From the NCBI RefSeq assembly GCF_002091675.1, contig NZ_BDAE01000018.1, positions 1 through 64,000 on the forward strand: a stretch of DNA of 64,000 nt. The letters are read 5' to 3'. The translations under genes were made by a program, and so were the position numbers. Below the pieces are notes generated by a model. The model had not been told where the DNA came from. It searched no databases and was given only the letters and a program-made list of their open reading frames with translations. Source of the stretch: Pseudomonas luteola NBRC 103146. Lineage in GTDB: Bacteria > Pseudomonadota > Gammaproteobacteria > Pseudomonadales > Pseudomonadaceae. Every line of letters starts with the position of its first letter. The stretch's first letter is position 1. Below, piece after piece: positions 1 to 7,950 of the stretch.

Positions 1-11
1 GGATAAAAAAT

Positions 12-968
12 ATGGCTGTTTCCCTACTACTTGAATGCCTTGCTGATGGTCAGTTTCATTCCGGAGAAGAGTTGGGGGCGCTTCTAGGTGTTAGCCGTAG
101 TGCCGTCTGGAAGCAGCTGCAAGGAATAGAACAACGTACAGGTTTATCTTTTTTTAAAGTACCTGGAAAAGGGTACCGTCTCGCTGAACCTCTCAATCTG
201 CTGGCAAATAGCCGGATAGACTTTGATGAGTGGCCAATAGAAATCCTGGATACGATTGACTCTACGAATGCTGAGGCGCTGCGGCGTGTCATGGGGCAGC
301 GTGGCCACGCGCCTTTCGTGCTGTTGGCTGAGCACCAGACCTTTGGCAGAGGGCGTCGGGGAAGGGCCTGGGTTAGTCCATATGCAAAAAATCTCTACCT
401 GACAGCAGCTGTTACCATTCATGGTGGTATCAAGCAGCTTGAAGGATTGAGTCTGGTAGTAGGGCTTGCGGTTGTTTCAGCACTAAAAAAGCTGAGCTTA
501 GTTGATGCTGGTTTGAAGTGGCCTAACGACATTCTCCTGTTTGGGCGCAAGCTATCTGGCATTCTCATCGAGTTGTCAGGTGATCCTGCTGATAGCTGTA
601 CAGCAATTATCGGCATTGGCTTGAATGTAAATATGAGAAATGCAGACAATATCGATCAACCATGGATTTCCTTATATGAGGCGCTCGGTAGGCCCGTTGA
701 TAGAAACCAGTTAGCTTCTAATGTGTTGCATGAGTTAAGTGATTGCTTGAAACTGCATCAGTCACATGGCTTTGCTGCATTGAAGGATTCGTGGGAAGCC
801 AATCATTTATGGCAGGGACGAGAGGTGATTCTTTCTGCCGGTGCCAATCAAATCGAAGGTAAGGTGCTGGGTGTTGGATTGGATGGATCACTTAGATTAA
901 ATGTTAATGGCTACGAAAAGTCTTTTAATGGCGGTGAGCTCAGTTTGAGATTACGTAATGATTCTTGA
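12..968 (+). CDS. birA: Bifunctional biotin--[acetyl-CoA-carboxylase] ligase / biotin operon repressor
   Basis: This 318-aa protein has the three-part BirA layout. An N-terminal winged helix-turn-helix (about residues 5-60, with LLGVSRSAVWKQL) is followed by the biotin ligase core with the biotinyl-AMP loop GRGRRGRAW (about residues 113-121) and KWPND (about 169-173). An SH3-like C-terminal domain follows. It activates biotin with ATP, transfers it to the AccB carrier protein, and with the HTH can repress biotin synthesis. It overlaps coaX by 11 nt, which implies translational coupling. The full-length family match makes the assignment secure. Confidence 0.96.
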   Translation: MAVSLLLECLADGQFHSGEELGALLGVSRSAVWKQLQGIEQRTGLSFFKVPGKGYRLAEPLNLLANSRIDFDEWPIEILDTIDSTNAEALRRVMGQRGHAPFVLLAEHQTFGRGRRGRAWVSPYAKNLYLTAAVTIHGGIKQLEGLSLVVGLAVVSALKKLSLVDAGLKWPNDILLFGRKLSGILIELSGDPADSCTAIIGIGLNVNMRNADNIDQPWISLYEALGRPVDRNQLASNVLHELSDCLKLHQSHGFAALKDSWEANHLWQGREVILSAGANQIEGKVLGVGLDGSLRLNVNGYEKSFNGGELSLRLRNDS

Positions 969-1707
969 GCTTGACTGCGGCAACAGTCTGATCAAATGGC
1001 GCGTCCTATCTAAAATTGATGGCGTTGTTGCCAGCGGTATCGCTCATTCTGATGATGAGCTGCTCGTAACGCTTGAATCTTATGAGAGCCTCTCCCTCAG
1101 CCATGGTCGGCTTGTCAGCGTTCGTAGCGATCTGGAAACTACAGGCTTAATTGAACGGCTAGACAGCACGTTTGGTTTTTCATGTCAGCAGGCAAAACCC
1201 GTAGCATCGTTTCTTGGTGTAAAGAATGGATATTCAGACTACGAACGACTGGGGATGGATCGTTGGCTTGCCCTTTTAGGCGGCTTTAAGCTGGCGGGTA
1301 ACAAAGCATGTGTCGTGATTGATCTGGGAACCGCCGTTACTTCAGACTTTGTTGATCAGACTGGACAGCATGCGGGTGGCTTCATCTGTCCGGGGATTCC
1401 GCTCATGCGTCGAGAATTGCAGACGCATACTCGTCGAATTCGCTATAACCCAGAACTTGAGGCCACTAACGGGCATCCTCTGCCTGGAAGAAATACGATG
1501 CATGCTGTTGAGGGCGGATGCGTGTATATGCTCCGCGGATTTGTGAGGACGCAATATGATTTAGCCCTTGAGCTGCTAGGGGCTGATTTTGCTGTCTTTC
1601 TCACAGGGGGAGACGCTGAGCTGGTAAAAGACGTTATTCCCACTTCTCGTGTTGTGCCTGATCTGGTCTTTGACGGTTTGGCCTTGGCTTGCCCTGTGGA
1701 CTCATAA
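958..1707 (+). CDS. coaX: Type III pantothenate kinase
   Basis: A 249-aa CoaX protein that phosphorylates pantothenate in the first step of coenzyme A synthesis. The N-terminal MILELDCGNSLIKWR is the phosphate-binding motif of the ASKHA fold. DLGTAVTSDFV (about residues 122-132) and the GGFICPGIPLM segment are the other conserved blocks. The start codon lies inside the end of birA, as is usual for this gene pair in Pseudomonas. Type III kinases are insensitive to CoA feedback; that is family knowledge and cannot be seen in the sequence. Confidence 0.95.
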   Translation: MILELDCGNSLIKWRVLSKIDGVVASGIAHSDDELLVTLESYESLSLSHGRLVSVRSDLETTGLIERLDSTFGFSCQQAKPVASFLGVKNGYSDYERLGMDRWLALLGGFKLAGNKACVVIDLGTAVTSDFVDQTGQHAGGFICPGIPLMRRELQTHTRRIRYNPELEATNGHPLPGRNTMHAVEGGCVYMLRGFVRTQYDLALELLGADFAVFLTGGDAELVKDVIPTSRVVPDLVFDGLALACPVDS

Positions 1708-1709
1708 AT

Positions 1710-1892
1710 ATGCGATGGCTTTTCGTTTTCCTGTTGGCATTGAATGTGTTCTATTACGTGTGGAACCAACAGCAGGCGCCTTTGCGCGCAAAGGAAATTA
1801 CTCCGCTAAGCTTGTATAAGAGCGAGCGTGACAACATACGTTTGCTACATGAACCTGAGGCACCCTCGATGGGCGTTGGGGCTAAGCAATAA
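1710..1892 (+). CDS. Short membrane-anchored protein, N-terminal part of a SPOR-type protein
   Basis: A 60-aa protein starting MRWLFVFLLALNVFYYVW, which is one N-terminal membrane segment, followed by QQQAPLRAKEITPLSLYKSERDN. In other pseudomonads the gene after coaX begins very similarly (recalled from memory) but continues into a peptidoglycan-binding SPOR domain. Here the frame stops after a short periplasmic stretch and no SPOR domain follows in any frame. It may be a natural short form or a truncated remnant. It begins two nucleotides after the coaX stop, so it is probably co-translated. Confidence 0.6.
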   Translation: MRWLFVFLLALNVFYYVWNQQQAPLRAKEITPLSLYKSERDNIRLLHEPEAPSMGVGAKQ

Positions 1893-1960
1893 ACTAGCAG
1901 GGGCTGAATGGCTTTCTTGGTATTGAAGCGCTTGGGACGGCTTGGTTTAGGTGATTATTC

Positions 1961-2368
1961 ATGCTGACCTTAGGTAACATTTTTGGATTTCTTCTGGTGG
2001 CCTCAGCCTGCGCCTGGCTATGGCATTCCCATGGTTTGCGTGAGCGTGCGCTCGCTTTGGCTAAAGAGCATTGTCGCAAGCGTGATGTAGAGCTGTTGGA
2101 TGAGAATGTAGCGTTCCGCCGGTTTTCTTTTATGCGGGATGCTAAAGGCTTCAAGCGGTTTGCTCGCGTTTATGATTTTGAATTTACCGCTACTGGCGAG
2201 CAGCGTCTGGCAGGTAAGGTAGTGCTGTTTGGTTACCGCTTAGGGCTTATTGAATTTGCCCCTTATGCGGTACCTGAAGCGCCAATGCTCAATGACCCGC
2301 GTGTGGTTGATATGGCCTCATGGCGACGTGCCCGTGAAGAAAAAGAGGATCGCCGCCGAGCCGACTGA
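1961..2368 (+). CDS. DUF3301 family inner-membrane protein
   Basis: This 135-aa protein has one N-terminal transmembrane helix (about residues 5-23) followed by a basic soluble domain. The pattern ALAKEHCRKRDVELLDENVAF and the block RVYDFEFTATGEQRLAGKV match the DUF3301 family, which is widespread in gammaproteobacteria and has no known function. It probably has a cytoplasmic or periplasmic beta-rich domain anchored to the inner membrane. It follows the coaX group on the same strand. Confidence 0.75.
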   Translation: MLTLGNIFGFLLVASACAWLWHSHGLRERALALAKEHCRKRDVELLDENVAFRRFSFMRDAKGFKRFARVYDFEFTATGEQRLAGKVVLFGYRLGLIEFAPYAVPEAPMLNDPRVVDMASWRRAREEKEDRRRAD

Positions 2369-2734
2369 TCCATTGTAATTGCATCATGTTACCAATGATC
2401 CTTCTCCTACCGTAATAGCCGCTGTTGAGCCTCTTGGGCCGCTTAGGCCTTGTAGCCAACGTAACATCGCCAGGCTGGAAACGGTTCTGCAATCAGCACT
2501 TCAGCAAACGCCTCATCATTCTTTATCGGCTTCTTTTAGCATCATTGCTGTAGAAACCTTTAGCACCTCTAATCTGCTAGCCAGTGTATAAGCTGGTAAG
2601 ACTCATGAACTAGCAGTGTGGTGACATCCATCCGAAGTGTTTGAATCTGTTTTTTGTCTTATGCGACCATTTATAGCTGCCGAACATCAGGACAGTTTTA
2701 TCCTGCGTTCAATTGGGCTGGACGATTCGGCTTT
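2369..2734. other. Gap with no supported gene
   Basis: About 365 nt between the DUF3301 gene and the next likely start. Short open frames here have no recognisable product. No tRNA cloverleaf or strong terminator is visible. A TTG at 2654 could extend the downstream gene by 27 codons, but that extension looks non-coding in composition. Confidence 0.4.
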
Positions 2735-3043
2735 ATGCTGGAGCAAACAACCACATCTGTTTCTGACTTGGAGATCGCACCGTTGAGCAGCAATGTCGTC
2801 TCGATCAAATCTGACAGCCTAGAAGATCAAGAGCAGCTAGAGGCCCAGCTGAGTTTCTTGCAAAAGGCCTCTTTGAGATTGATGCATCGCAACGGTACAA
2901 AGGCGACCCTATTGGTTCTAGAGCGCTGGAAGACCAGCGACAATGAGATTCAGATCGTGTTTACTCCCGGTGTCGTTGAAGCCTTAGGATCGTTGGAGGG
3001 TCGTGAGTTACTCAAAGCAGCCATGAACGCTGCAACAGCCTGA
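2735..3043 (+). CDS. Hypothetical protein
   Basis: A 102-aa protein from the ATG at 2735 (MLEQTTTSVSDLEIAPLSSN). I do not recognise the family. It is soluble, without signal peptide or membrane segment. Its middle (SLEDQEQLEAQLSFLQKASLRLM) looks helical and the C-terminus is mixed alpha/beta. The codon pattern looks genuinely coding, and the gene stands alone between DUF3301 and the SDR gene. The start is uncertain because an in-frame TTG lies 27 codons upstream. Confidence 0.55.
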   Translation: MLEQTTTSVSDLEIAPLSSNVVSIKSDSLEDQEQLEAQLSFLQKASLRLMHRNGTKATLLVLERWKTSDNEIQIVFTPGVVEALGSLEGRELLKAAMNAATA

Positions 3044-3141
3044 GCAGCGCTAGGGACCTTTGCGCTGGATTTTTCGTCAGACTCGAATAATGGACTAGCC
3101 ATTGTGCTCATTGGCTCTTTTAACGTGTCTGGAGATTTTTC

Positions 3142-3936
3142 ATGCAGATTGATCTTTCTGGAAAAACGGCAATCGTAACCGGCTCTACTCGTGGTATTGG
3201 TTTCGCTATTGCGAAAGGATTGGCTCAGGCAGGAGCGACTGTAGTTATAAACGGTCGATCGGCTCCATCAGTAGACAAGGCGGTTAGTCTCCTGCAGCAG
3301 TACGTACCGGATGCGACGTTACGTGGAGTGGTTGCGGATGTCGGGAGCGTTGACGGATGTGCTGTATTGAAAGCTGCTGAGCCTGAGGTTGATATTCTAG
3401 TCAACAACACGGGTATATACGGGCCTCGAGACTTTTTTGAAACGGGCGATGATATTTGGACGGAGTTTTTCGAGGTCAACGTGATGTCTGGCGTTCGGCT
3501 CTCTCGGGAATATTTGCCTGGCATGGTCTCGAGGCAATGGGGGCGCGTAATCTTTATTTCTTCTGAATCAGCGCTCAATATTCCGGCCGACATGATTCAT
3601 TACGGCTTTACCAAAACAGCCAACCTGTCCGTGGCGCGTGGATTGGCCAAACGGATGGCTGGTACAGGCGTGACAGTTAATTCCATTCTGCCAGGTCCAA
3701 CGCTTTCTGAAGGCGTAGCGGAGATGCTCAAGGAGGCGAGCGAGCGTACTGGTCAGACTCTAGAGGAGGTGGCCGCTGATTTTGTAAGGGAAAACCGGCC
3801 TAGCTCCATTCTCCAGCGTGCAGCAACTACAGAGGAAGTCGCTAATCTGGTTGTCTACACAGCTTCTCCTCTGGCTTCAGCGACAACGGGTGCCGCGTTG
3901 CGTGTTGATGGTGGTGTTGTCGACACTATCGCCTGA
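3142..3936 (+). CDS. SDR family NAD(P)-dependent oxidoreductase
   Basis: A 264-aa classical short-chain dehydrogenase. The cofactor motif TGSTRGIG lies near residue 14. The usual NNAG motif reads NNTG (about residue 87). The catalytic serine is in ISSESA and the YxxxK pair in YGFTK. The C-terminal RVDGG motif is present, so the fold is complete. The substrate is unknown. A start with SD-like GGAG just upstream supports this ATG. The next gene begins only one nucleotide after the stop, so the two are probably translated together. Confidence 0.88.
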   Translation: MQIDLSGKTAIVTGSTRGIGFAIAKGLAQAGATVVINGRSAPSVDKAVSLLQQYVPDATLRGVVADVGSVDGCAVLKAAEPEVDILVNNTGIYGPRDFFETGDDIWTEFFEVNVMSGVRLSREYLPGMVSRQWGRVIFISSESALNIPADMIHYGFTKTANLSVARGLAKRMAGTGVTVNSILPGPTLSEGVAEMLKEASERTGQTLEEVAADFVRENRPSSILQRAATTEEVANLVVYTASPLASATTGAALRVDGGVVDTIA

Positions 3937-3937
3937 T

Positions 3938-4435
3938 ATGTCATTGTTAAACTGGCTAGGGGTGTGGCTTCTTGGCAGTATTGTCTTAGCGACGGTCAGT
4001 GAGGCTGCGCCTTTGTCTCTTGGATTGGACAAGGCGCAGCTCGAACGGAGAATTCCTGCCTATTTAGCGGTGCTGCCTAGCTGCAAAGCCCTGATGCTGG
4101 GAGCGCCACACCCAATGAAGGATGAGGCCGGGTGGGTATATTCCGCTCGGGGCGCGTCCAGCTTTGACATGTCAGTAGAGACTACAGGCGAGCAGCTTAC
4201 GCGTATCACTGTAAAAGCAGCAGCGCCTGTTTCTGATGCAGTGCTGCGCGATATGCGGTGCATAACTTATGCGCTGATGCGTGCGGTGGAACCTAAGTAT
4301 TCAGTTTCGCATTTGGCTTTATCGACTTCAAAACAGCTTTGGAGACGTGCGCAAAGCGAGCCTTATTGTCAGCTGTATTTTTTTACAGCATTTGAAGTAC
4401 GGCTGGCCCCTGTTCAGCTGGTTGTACAGCGATAA
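3938..4435 (+). CDS. Secreted or periplasmic hypothetical protein
   Basis: A 165-aa protein from the ATG at 3938. An N-terminal hydrophobic stretch (LLNWLGVWLLGSIVLATVSEA) looks like a signal peptide. The mature part has a pair of cysteines (SCKAL and MRCIT) that could form a disulfide, plus a third near the end. I do not recognise the family. The start one base after the SDR stop implies coupling to that gene. A longer in-frame start inside the SDR exists, but the signal peptide favours 3938. Confidence 0.6.
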   Translation: MSLLNWLGVWLLGSIVLATVSEAAPLSLGLDKAQLERRIPAYLAVLPSCKALMLGAPHPMKDEAGWVYSARGASSFDMSVETTGEQLTRITVKAAAPVSDAVLRDMRCITYALMRAVEPKYSVSHLALSTSKQLWRRAQSEPYCQLYFFTAFEVRLAPVQLVVQR

Positions 4436-4458
4436 TCTAGTCCAGAATAAGTCAATAA

Positions 4459-4494
4459 ATTATTTTTCTAAAAAATTATGTTTAGAAAAATAAT
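4459..4494. repeat. Perfect 14-bp AT-rich inverted repeat
   Basis: The arms ATTATTTTTCTAAA (4459-4472) and TTTAGAAAAATAAT (4481-4494) are exact reverse complements around an 8-nt spacer. The repeat lies 24 nt after the preceding stop and 160 nt before the RpiR regulator. It could be a bidirectional terminator, but the stem is almost all A/T and therefore weak as RNA. An operator for the adjacent RpiR-type regulator is a plausible alternative. Confidence 0.6.
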
Positions 4495-4654
4495 CTTGTG
4501 TTCTAAGCTGATATTCCGCCGTATGACAACGAAGCGAGCCGCCTTTAAATTCCTTTCTTTTGCAGATATTCCTGAAGAATGAAAGCATTTTCGATTACGT
4601 TGGCGTCTGGTTTCGTTAAGTGCTTGCTGTAACGATTCATCTAAAGGATTCGAA

Positions 4655-5551
4655 ATGCTTACTACTGATTCTTCAAGCTCTTCCCTTGTAGCGCCTGCTA
4701 GTGTGGAAACTCTGCAGCAGATGATTACGGCAGAGTACGAGTCTCTGCCTCGTCAGCTCAAGCGTGTAGCGGCATACATGAGCCAGCAAAGTGATCGTGT
4801 CATGGTTGATCGTATTAGCGATATTGCCCGTCAATGCGAAGTACACCCTTCGGCAATCGTACGGTTCTCTCAGCGTTTCGGCTTCAAAGGCTTCAGTGAA
4901 ATGCAATCCCTGTTTCGTGAGGCTTATACGCATAAGGCAACACCTGTCCAGAATTATCAGCAGCGTATCCGACGAATGATTGCCAACAAGTCTCAACCGG
5001 CTGCCGGAAGCGATTTGGCGCGTGAATGCATTAGTGCCACACGTTCAGGACTGGATAGATTGGGAGAAGAGCTGGACGATCAGGCGTTCGAGAAAGCGGT
5101 CGACCTGCTGGTCAATGCGGAGAACATTTATGTAGTGGGGGTTCGTCGTTCATTTGCGGTAGCGCACTACCTTGTTTATAACCTGCAACACACCAACAAG
5201 CGTATTCATCTCGTGTCTGGCCTTGGCGGTAGCTATCGAGAACAGATGCGTAGCGTCCGAGCCAACGACCTCATCGTAGCCATTAGCTTTACGCCTTATG
5301 GCAAGGAAAGCCAGCAGTGCGTACGTATCGCTCAGCATAATCAAGCCAAGACGCTCATCATTACAGACAGCCAGTTGTCACCCCTGGCCAAGCGAGCCAG
5401 CGCATTGTTGCTGGTCAACGAGGGCAGTGCATTCGCTTTTCGTTCCCTGAGCGCAACGCTATGCCTTTGCCAGGCACTGTTCATTGCTCTGGCCTACCGC
5501 CTGGAAATGAAAGTGGATGAAATGCATGAGCAGGTGGGTTTCGATGACTGA
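4655..5551 (+). CDS. MurR/RpiR family transcriptional regulator
   Basis: A 298-aa regulator. The N-terminal HTH_6 domain (about residues 20-100) carries VDRISDIARQCEVHPSAIVRFSQRFGFKGFSEMQ, shown here only as a landmark. A C-terminal SIS sugar-phosphate binding domain follows (about 140-270, with VGVRRSFAVAHYL and IAISFTPYGKES). These proteins sense phosphosugars or related ligands. No sugar gene is adjacent, so the regulon cannot be inferred. The palindrome at 4459-4494 may be its own operator. Confidence 0.88.
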   Translation: MLTTDSSSSSLVAPASVETLQQMITAEYESLPRQLKRVAAYMSQQSDRVMVDRISDIARQCEVHPSAIVRFSQRFGFKGFSEMQSLFREAYTHKATPVQNYQQRIRRMIANKSQPAAGSDLARECISATRSGLDRLGEELDDQAFEKAVDLLVNAENIYVVGVRRSFAVAHYLVYNLQHTNKRIHLVSGLGGSYREQMRSVRANDLIVAISFTPYGKESQQCVRIAQHNQAKTLIITDSQLSPLAKRASALLLVNEGSAFAFRSLSATLCLCQALFIALAYRLEMKVDEMHEQVGFDD

Positions 5552-5628
5552 ATTTGCTCGTCAACTGTTGGGCACTACTGGCTGAGGATATTGCCTAAGC
5601 AGTACGTATTGAATCAATGAGGTGCATC

Positions 5629-5784
5629 ATGGCCGACGAGCATGCGAAGCGCAGCACGGCGGAAACGCCCGAGGAAGCCAGCAAGGTAGGTGAGGTGAAC
5701 AAGTCCCAGAATGAGAAGGGGGGAGAGCAGCGCCGTACCAAATTCAACGAGCCAGAGGATCCACAGGCGCAGCGCTCACGGTAA
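5629..5784 (+). CDS. Small hydrophilic protein, probably disordered
   Basis: A 51-aa protein starting MADEHAKRSTAETPEEASK, rich in Glu, Lys, Gln and Arg with no hydrophobic core. A good ribosome binding site (GAGGT, six bases before the ATG) supports it. It ends five bases before the DUF1810 start, which suggests a two-gene operon. The composition resembles small intrinsically disordered stress-related proteins of pseudomonads, but no family is assigned. Confidence 0.6.
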   Translation: MADEHAKRSTAETPEEASKVGEVNKSQNEKGGEQRRTKFNEPEDPQAQRSR

Positions 5785-5789
5785 TCCAC

Positions 5790-6215
5790 ATGTCAGATCG
5801 TCATGATTTGCAACGCTTCGTGAGCGCTCAAGAGACTGTTTGGCAACAAGTGATTGCAGAGCTCCGCTCAGGTCATAAACGTACCCACTGGATGTGGTTC
5901 GTATTTCCGCAGTTGCAAGGACTTGGGCATAGCGCCATGGCGAGGCGGTATGCCGTATCCGGGCTGGATGAAGCTACTGCCTACCTTGAGCATGAGCTTC
6001 TAGGGAATCGGCTGAAAACGTGTTGTGAGATTGTGAATAGCCTGGAAGGGGCGTCGGTAGCGCAGGTTTTTGGTCATCCTGACGATTTGAAATTTCATTC
6101 ATCAATGACGTTATTCGCACACGTTGCAGGAGAGCAGAGCCCTTATCAGGCGGCGTTGATCAAGTATTTCAATGGCCAGGAGGACGCTCAAACGTTGCGG
6201 TTGCTGAAGCAATAA
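5790..6215 (+). CDS. DUF1810 domain-containing protein
   Basis: A 141-aa protein covering the whole DUF1810 (calpastatin-like) domain. The conserved blocks are LQRFVSAQ, RTHWMWFVFPQLQGLG, and HPDDLKFHSSMTLF. Family function is unknown; members are single-domain cytoplasmic proteins. It follows the small 51-aa gene closely and converges on the CsgH-like gene. Confidence 0.88.
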   Translation: MSDRHDLQRFVSAQETVWQQVIAELRSGHKRTHWMWFVFPQLQGLGHSAMARRYAVSGLDEATAYLEHELLGNRLKTCCEIVNSLEGASVAQVFGHPDDLKFHSSMTLFAHVAGEQSPYQAALIKYFNGQEDAQTLRLLKQ

Positions 6216-6229
6216 TACTCGCTGCGTGT

Positions 6230-6607
6230 CTAGGCGCGGGTGTCTTTGTTTTCTTCCAGAGAGTCGCCTAGTTGCTTATGGACCTCGGGTTGCTCAACTC
6301 CATCGACCCACCATTTCAAATGAGCACTGACCATTGTCTGAGGGGCGAAGCCCAGTTTGTTACGTACAGGGCAGGCTCCATCTTCGCTTGCCTTGACCTC
6401 ACCAGCTTGGCGGGATCGGTTATTGCCGGCTTTGCCACTGGCCTGAACAATCATCTCAAACCGTACGGCTTGCCCGCTGCCTTTGAAACAGAGCTCTATG
6501 GAGGCTTGCTGTGGTGAAATTGCACTCAGGTTCAGATTGGCCTCTACAGGTGGAGTCGAGGCGGCAAGTAACATGGCAGTCATAGGCAGGGCGAAGAGTC
6601 CAGGCAT
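6230..6607 (-). CDS. csgH: CsgH-like curli assembly chaperone
   Basis: A 125-aa secreted protein with a signal peptide (MPGLFALPMTAMLLAAST). The mature part fits the CsgH/CsgC beta-sandwich: a strand pattern SIELCFKGSGQAVRFEMIV followed by SGKAGNNRSRQAGEV, which resembles the sG..s.QgG signature of CsgH. Cys40 and Cys79 could pair. CsgH proteins inhibit premature curlin polymerisation in the periplasm. Position downstream of the curlin genes supports this role. The start lacks its own strong ribosome site; a 14-codon leader frame with an ideal one lies just upstream and in frame (see 6614-6658). Confidence 0.7.
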   Translation of the reverse strand: MPGLFALPMTAMLLAASTPPVEANLNLSAISPQQASIELCFKGSGQAVRFEMIVQASGKAGNNRSRQAGEVKASEDGACPVRNKLGFAPQTMVSAHLKWWVDGVEQPEVHKQLGDSLEENKDTRA

Positions 6608-6613
6608 GTCAGT

Positions 6614-6658
6614 CTACGTTACGATCATTTGAACAGGCTGGAGATCAGAGTAGCGCAT
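6614..6658 (-). other. 14-codon leader frame with strong ribosome binding site, in frame with csgH
   Basis: An AAGGAGG seven bases before an ATG at 6658 opens the short frame MRYSDLQPVQMIVT and then TAG. The stop is followed, in the same frame, by two codons and the csgH ATG at 6607. Either this is a leader whose termination couples translation to csgH, or a nonsense change has shortened an originally longer csgH N-terminus. Confidence 0.5.
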
Positions 6659-6676
6659 CTTTGACCTCCTTGTGCA

Positions 6677-6699
6677 GACGCCCTCTAAATGAGGGCGTC
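6677..6699 (-). other. Intercistronic hairpin between the curlin gene and csgH
   Basis: GACGCCCTC (6677-6685) and GAGGGCGTC (6691-6699) form a perfect 9-bp stem with a 5-nt loop. There is no T-run in either direction. It sits 25 nt after the major curlin stop, so it may stabilise the curlin mRNA 3' end or attenuate read-through into csgH. Confidence 0.6.
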
Positions 6700-6724
6700 C
6701 AGGATACTGCTCAGATGCAAGCGC

Positions 6725-7867
6725 TTACTGCTGGGTAATGACAGCGCTGTTGCCAGTACCCGTCTGCGAGATGGTTGCAGAGTTGCCAATGGCAAACTCA
6801 CCACGCTGCGTAATAGCGGCCTGGTTAGCTACACCGGACTGATAGACCACTGCATTGGCGGCCAGCTGCGATTCCAGCTGTTGAACGGTAGCGATGTTGT
6901 CGCTGCCACCCTGAGTAACGCTGGTGTAGTTGCTATCACCTTTCTGGCTCACATCAGCCGAGTTGTTGGTGCCTGAGGTGGCGCCAGTCAGGTTGTTGCC
7001 ACGACCAATCTGGGACACGTTCAGCGTGTTGGCTGTGCCGTTCTGATCAAAATACAACTCGTTGAACTTGCCATCCTGGAAGCTGGTAATGGCGTTGTTA
7101 TCGCCGCGCTGGGAGATGGTGGCGAAGTCTGGACCACTGTACCCATCCTGGACCATGGCCACGGTATTGGCAGTGCCGTCCTGAGTAACGGTCGCTGTTT
7201 GGCCGTCGCCTGTCTGGGTCAGGGTAATGGCGTTGTTATCGCCTGTCTGGGCCAGTGTTGCAGAAGTGTTCATACCGCTTTGCGTCACTTCAGCCTGGTT
7301 GCCATTGCCGGTCGCGGTAGCGCTCAGCTGATGGGCATAGCCATCCTGGTTTATGATGTGGGAGTTGTCGTTGCCATTCTGGTTGATGGTAGCCACGCTG
7401 CTGCTGGACATGCCATAAGCAGCGCCGCCACCCTGGGTGACTTCAGCTACGTTGTTGTTACCCAGCTGGATAACCTGAGCCTGGTTGTCGTTGCCGGTCA
7501 ACTGATAAACCGTAGACGAGTTAGTGTCGCCAGTTTGTGTTACGGCTACCTGGCTGCTCTCCTGAGCCTCCTGATAGATGCTCGAGTAATTGTCGCTGCC
7601 TTCCTGCGCAGTGTTGGCAACGTTATTTGATCCGTCCTGGTACTGATAGGAAGTGCTATTCAGGGCAGCGCTCTGGGTCAGGGTTGCAGCATTACCATTA
7701 CCGATCTGCTCCTGAATGCTCTTGCTGTTTTGAGTGCCGTTGATTTGTTCGGTCGTAATGGAGTTGTTGTCTCCATCCTGAGTAGTTTCAGCGGAGTTCA
7801 TCTCAGCAAAGGCGTGTGAGCTGAGAGCGATCAGGATGGCGGCAGCAAGAGGCTTGAAGCTGTGCAT
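6725..7867 (-). CDS. CsgA-like major curlin repeat protein, 380 aa
   Basis: A secreted 380-aa amyloid subunit. The signal peptide is MHSFKPLAAAILIALSSHAFA. The rest is about fifteen imperfect 22-residue curlin units of the form Q-x-G-x-N-x-A-x5-Q (for example QTGDNNAITLTQTGDGQTATVTQ), rich in Gln, Asn, Thr and Gly and almost free of charged or aromatic residues. It ends GTGNSAVITQQ. E. coli CsgA has only five repeats, so this is a long form. A GGGAA ribosome site supports 7867 as the start. It probably shares a transcript with the CsgB-like gene upstream and csgH downstream. Its length equals that of the separate curlin at 32691-33833. Confidence 0.88.
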   Translation of the reverse strand: MHSFKPLAAAILIALSSHAFAEMNSAETTQDGDNNSITTEQINGTQNSKSIQEQIGNGNAATLTQSAALNSTSYQYQDGSNNVANTAQEGSDNYSSIYQEAQESSQVAVTQTGDTNSSTVYQLTGNDNQAQVIQLGNNNVAEVTQGGGAAYGMSSSSVATINQNGNDNSHIINQDGYAHQLSATATGNGNQAEVTQSGMNTSATLAQTGDNNAITLTQTGDGQTATVTQDGTANTVAMVQDGYSGPDFATISQRGDNNAITSFQDGKFNELYFDQNGTANTLNVSQIGRGNNLTGATSGTNNSADVSQKGDSNYTSVTQGGSDNIATVQQLESQLAANAVVYQSGVANQAAITQRGEFAIGNSATISQTGTGNSAVITQQ

Positions 7868-7950
7868 GATTATTCCCTTCGTAGTAATCACAATAACGAG
7901 AAATGAAAATGTCGACGTTCTAATGCGTGATGTTTAAACATCCGTTGTTA

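Noticed and set aside
2379-2591. Short open frame upstream of the hypothetical gene at 2735
   Set aside because: Low-complexity translation (many Ser, Pro, Leu), no ribosome site and no family.
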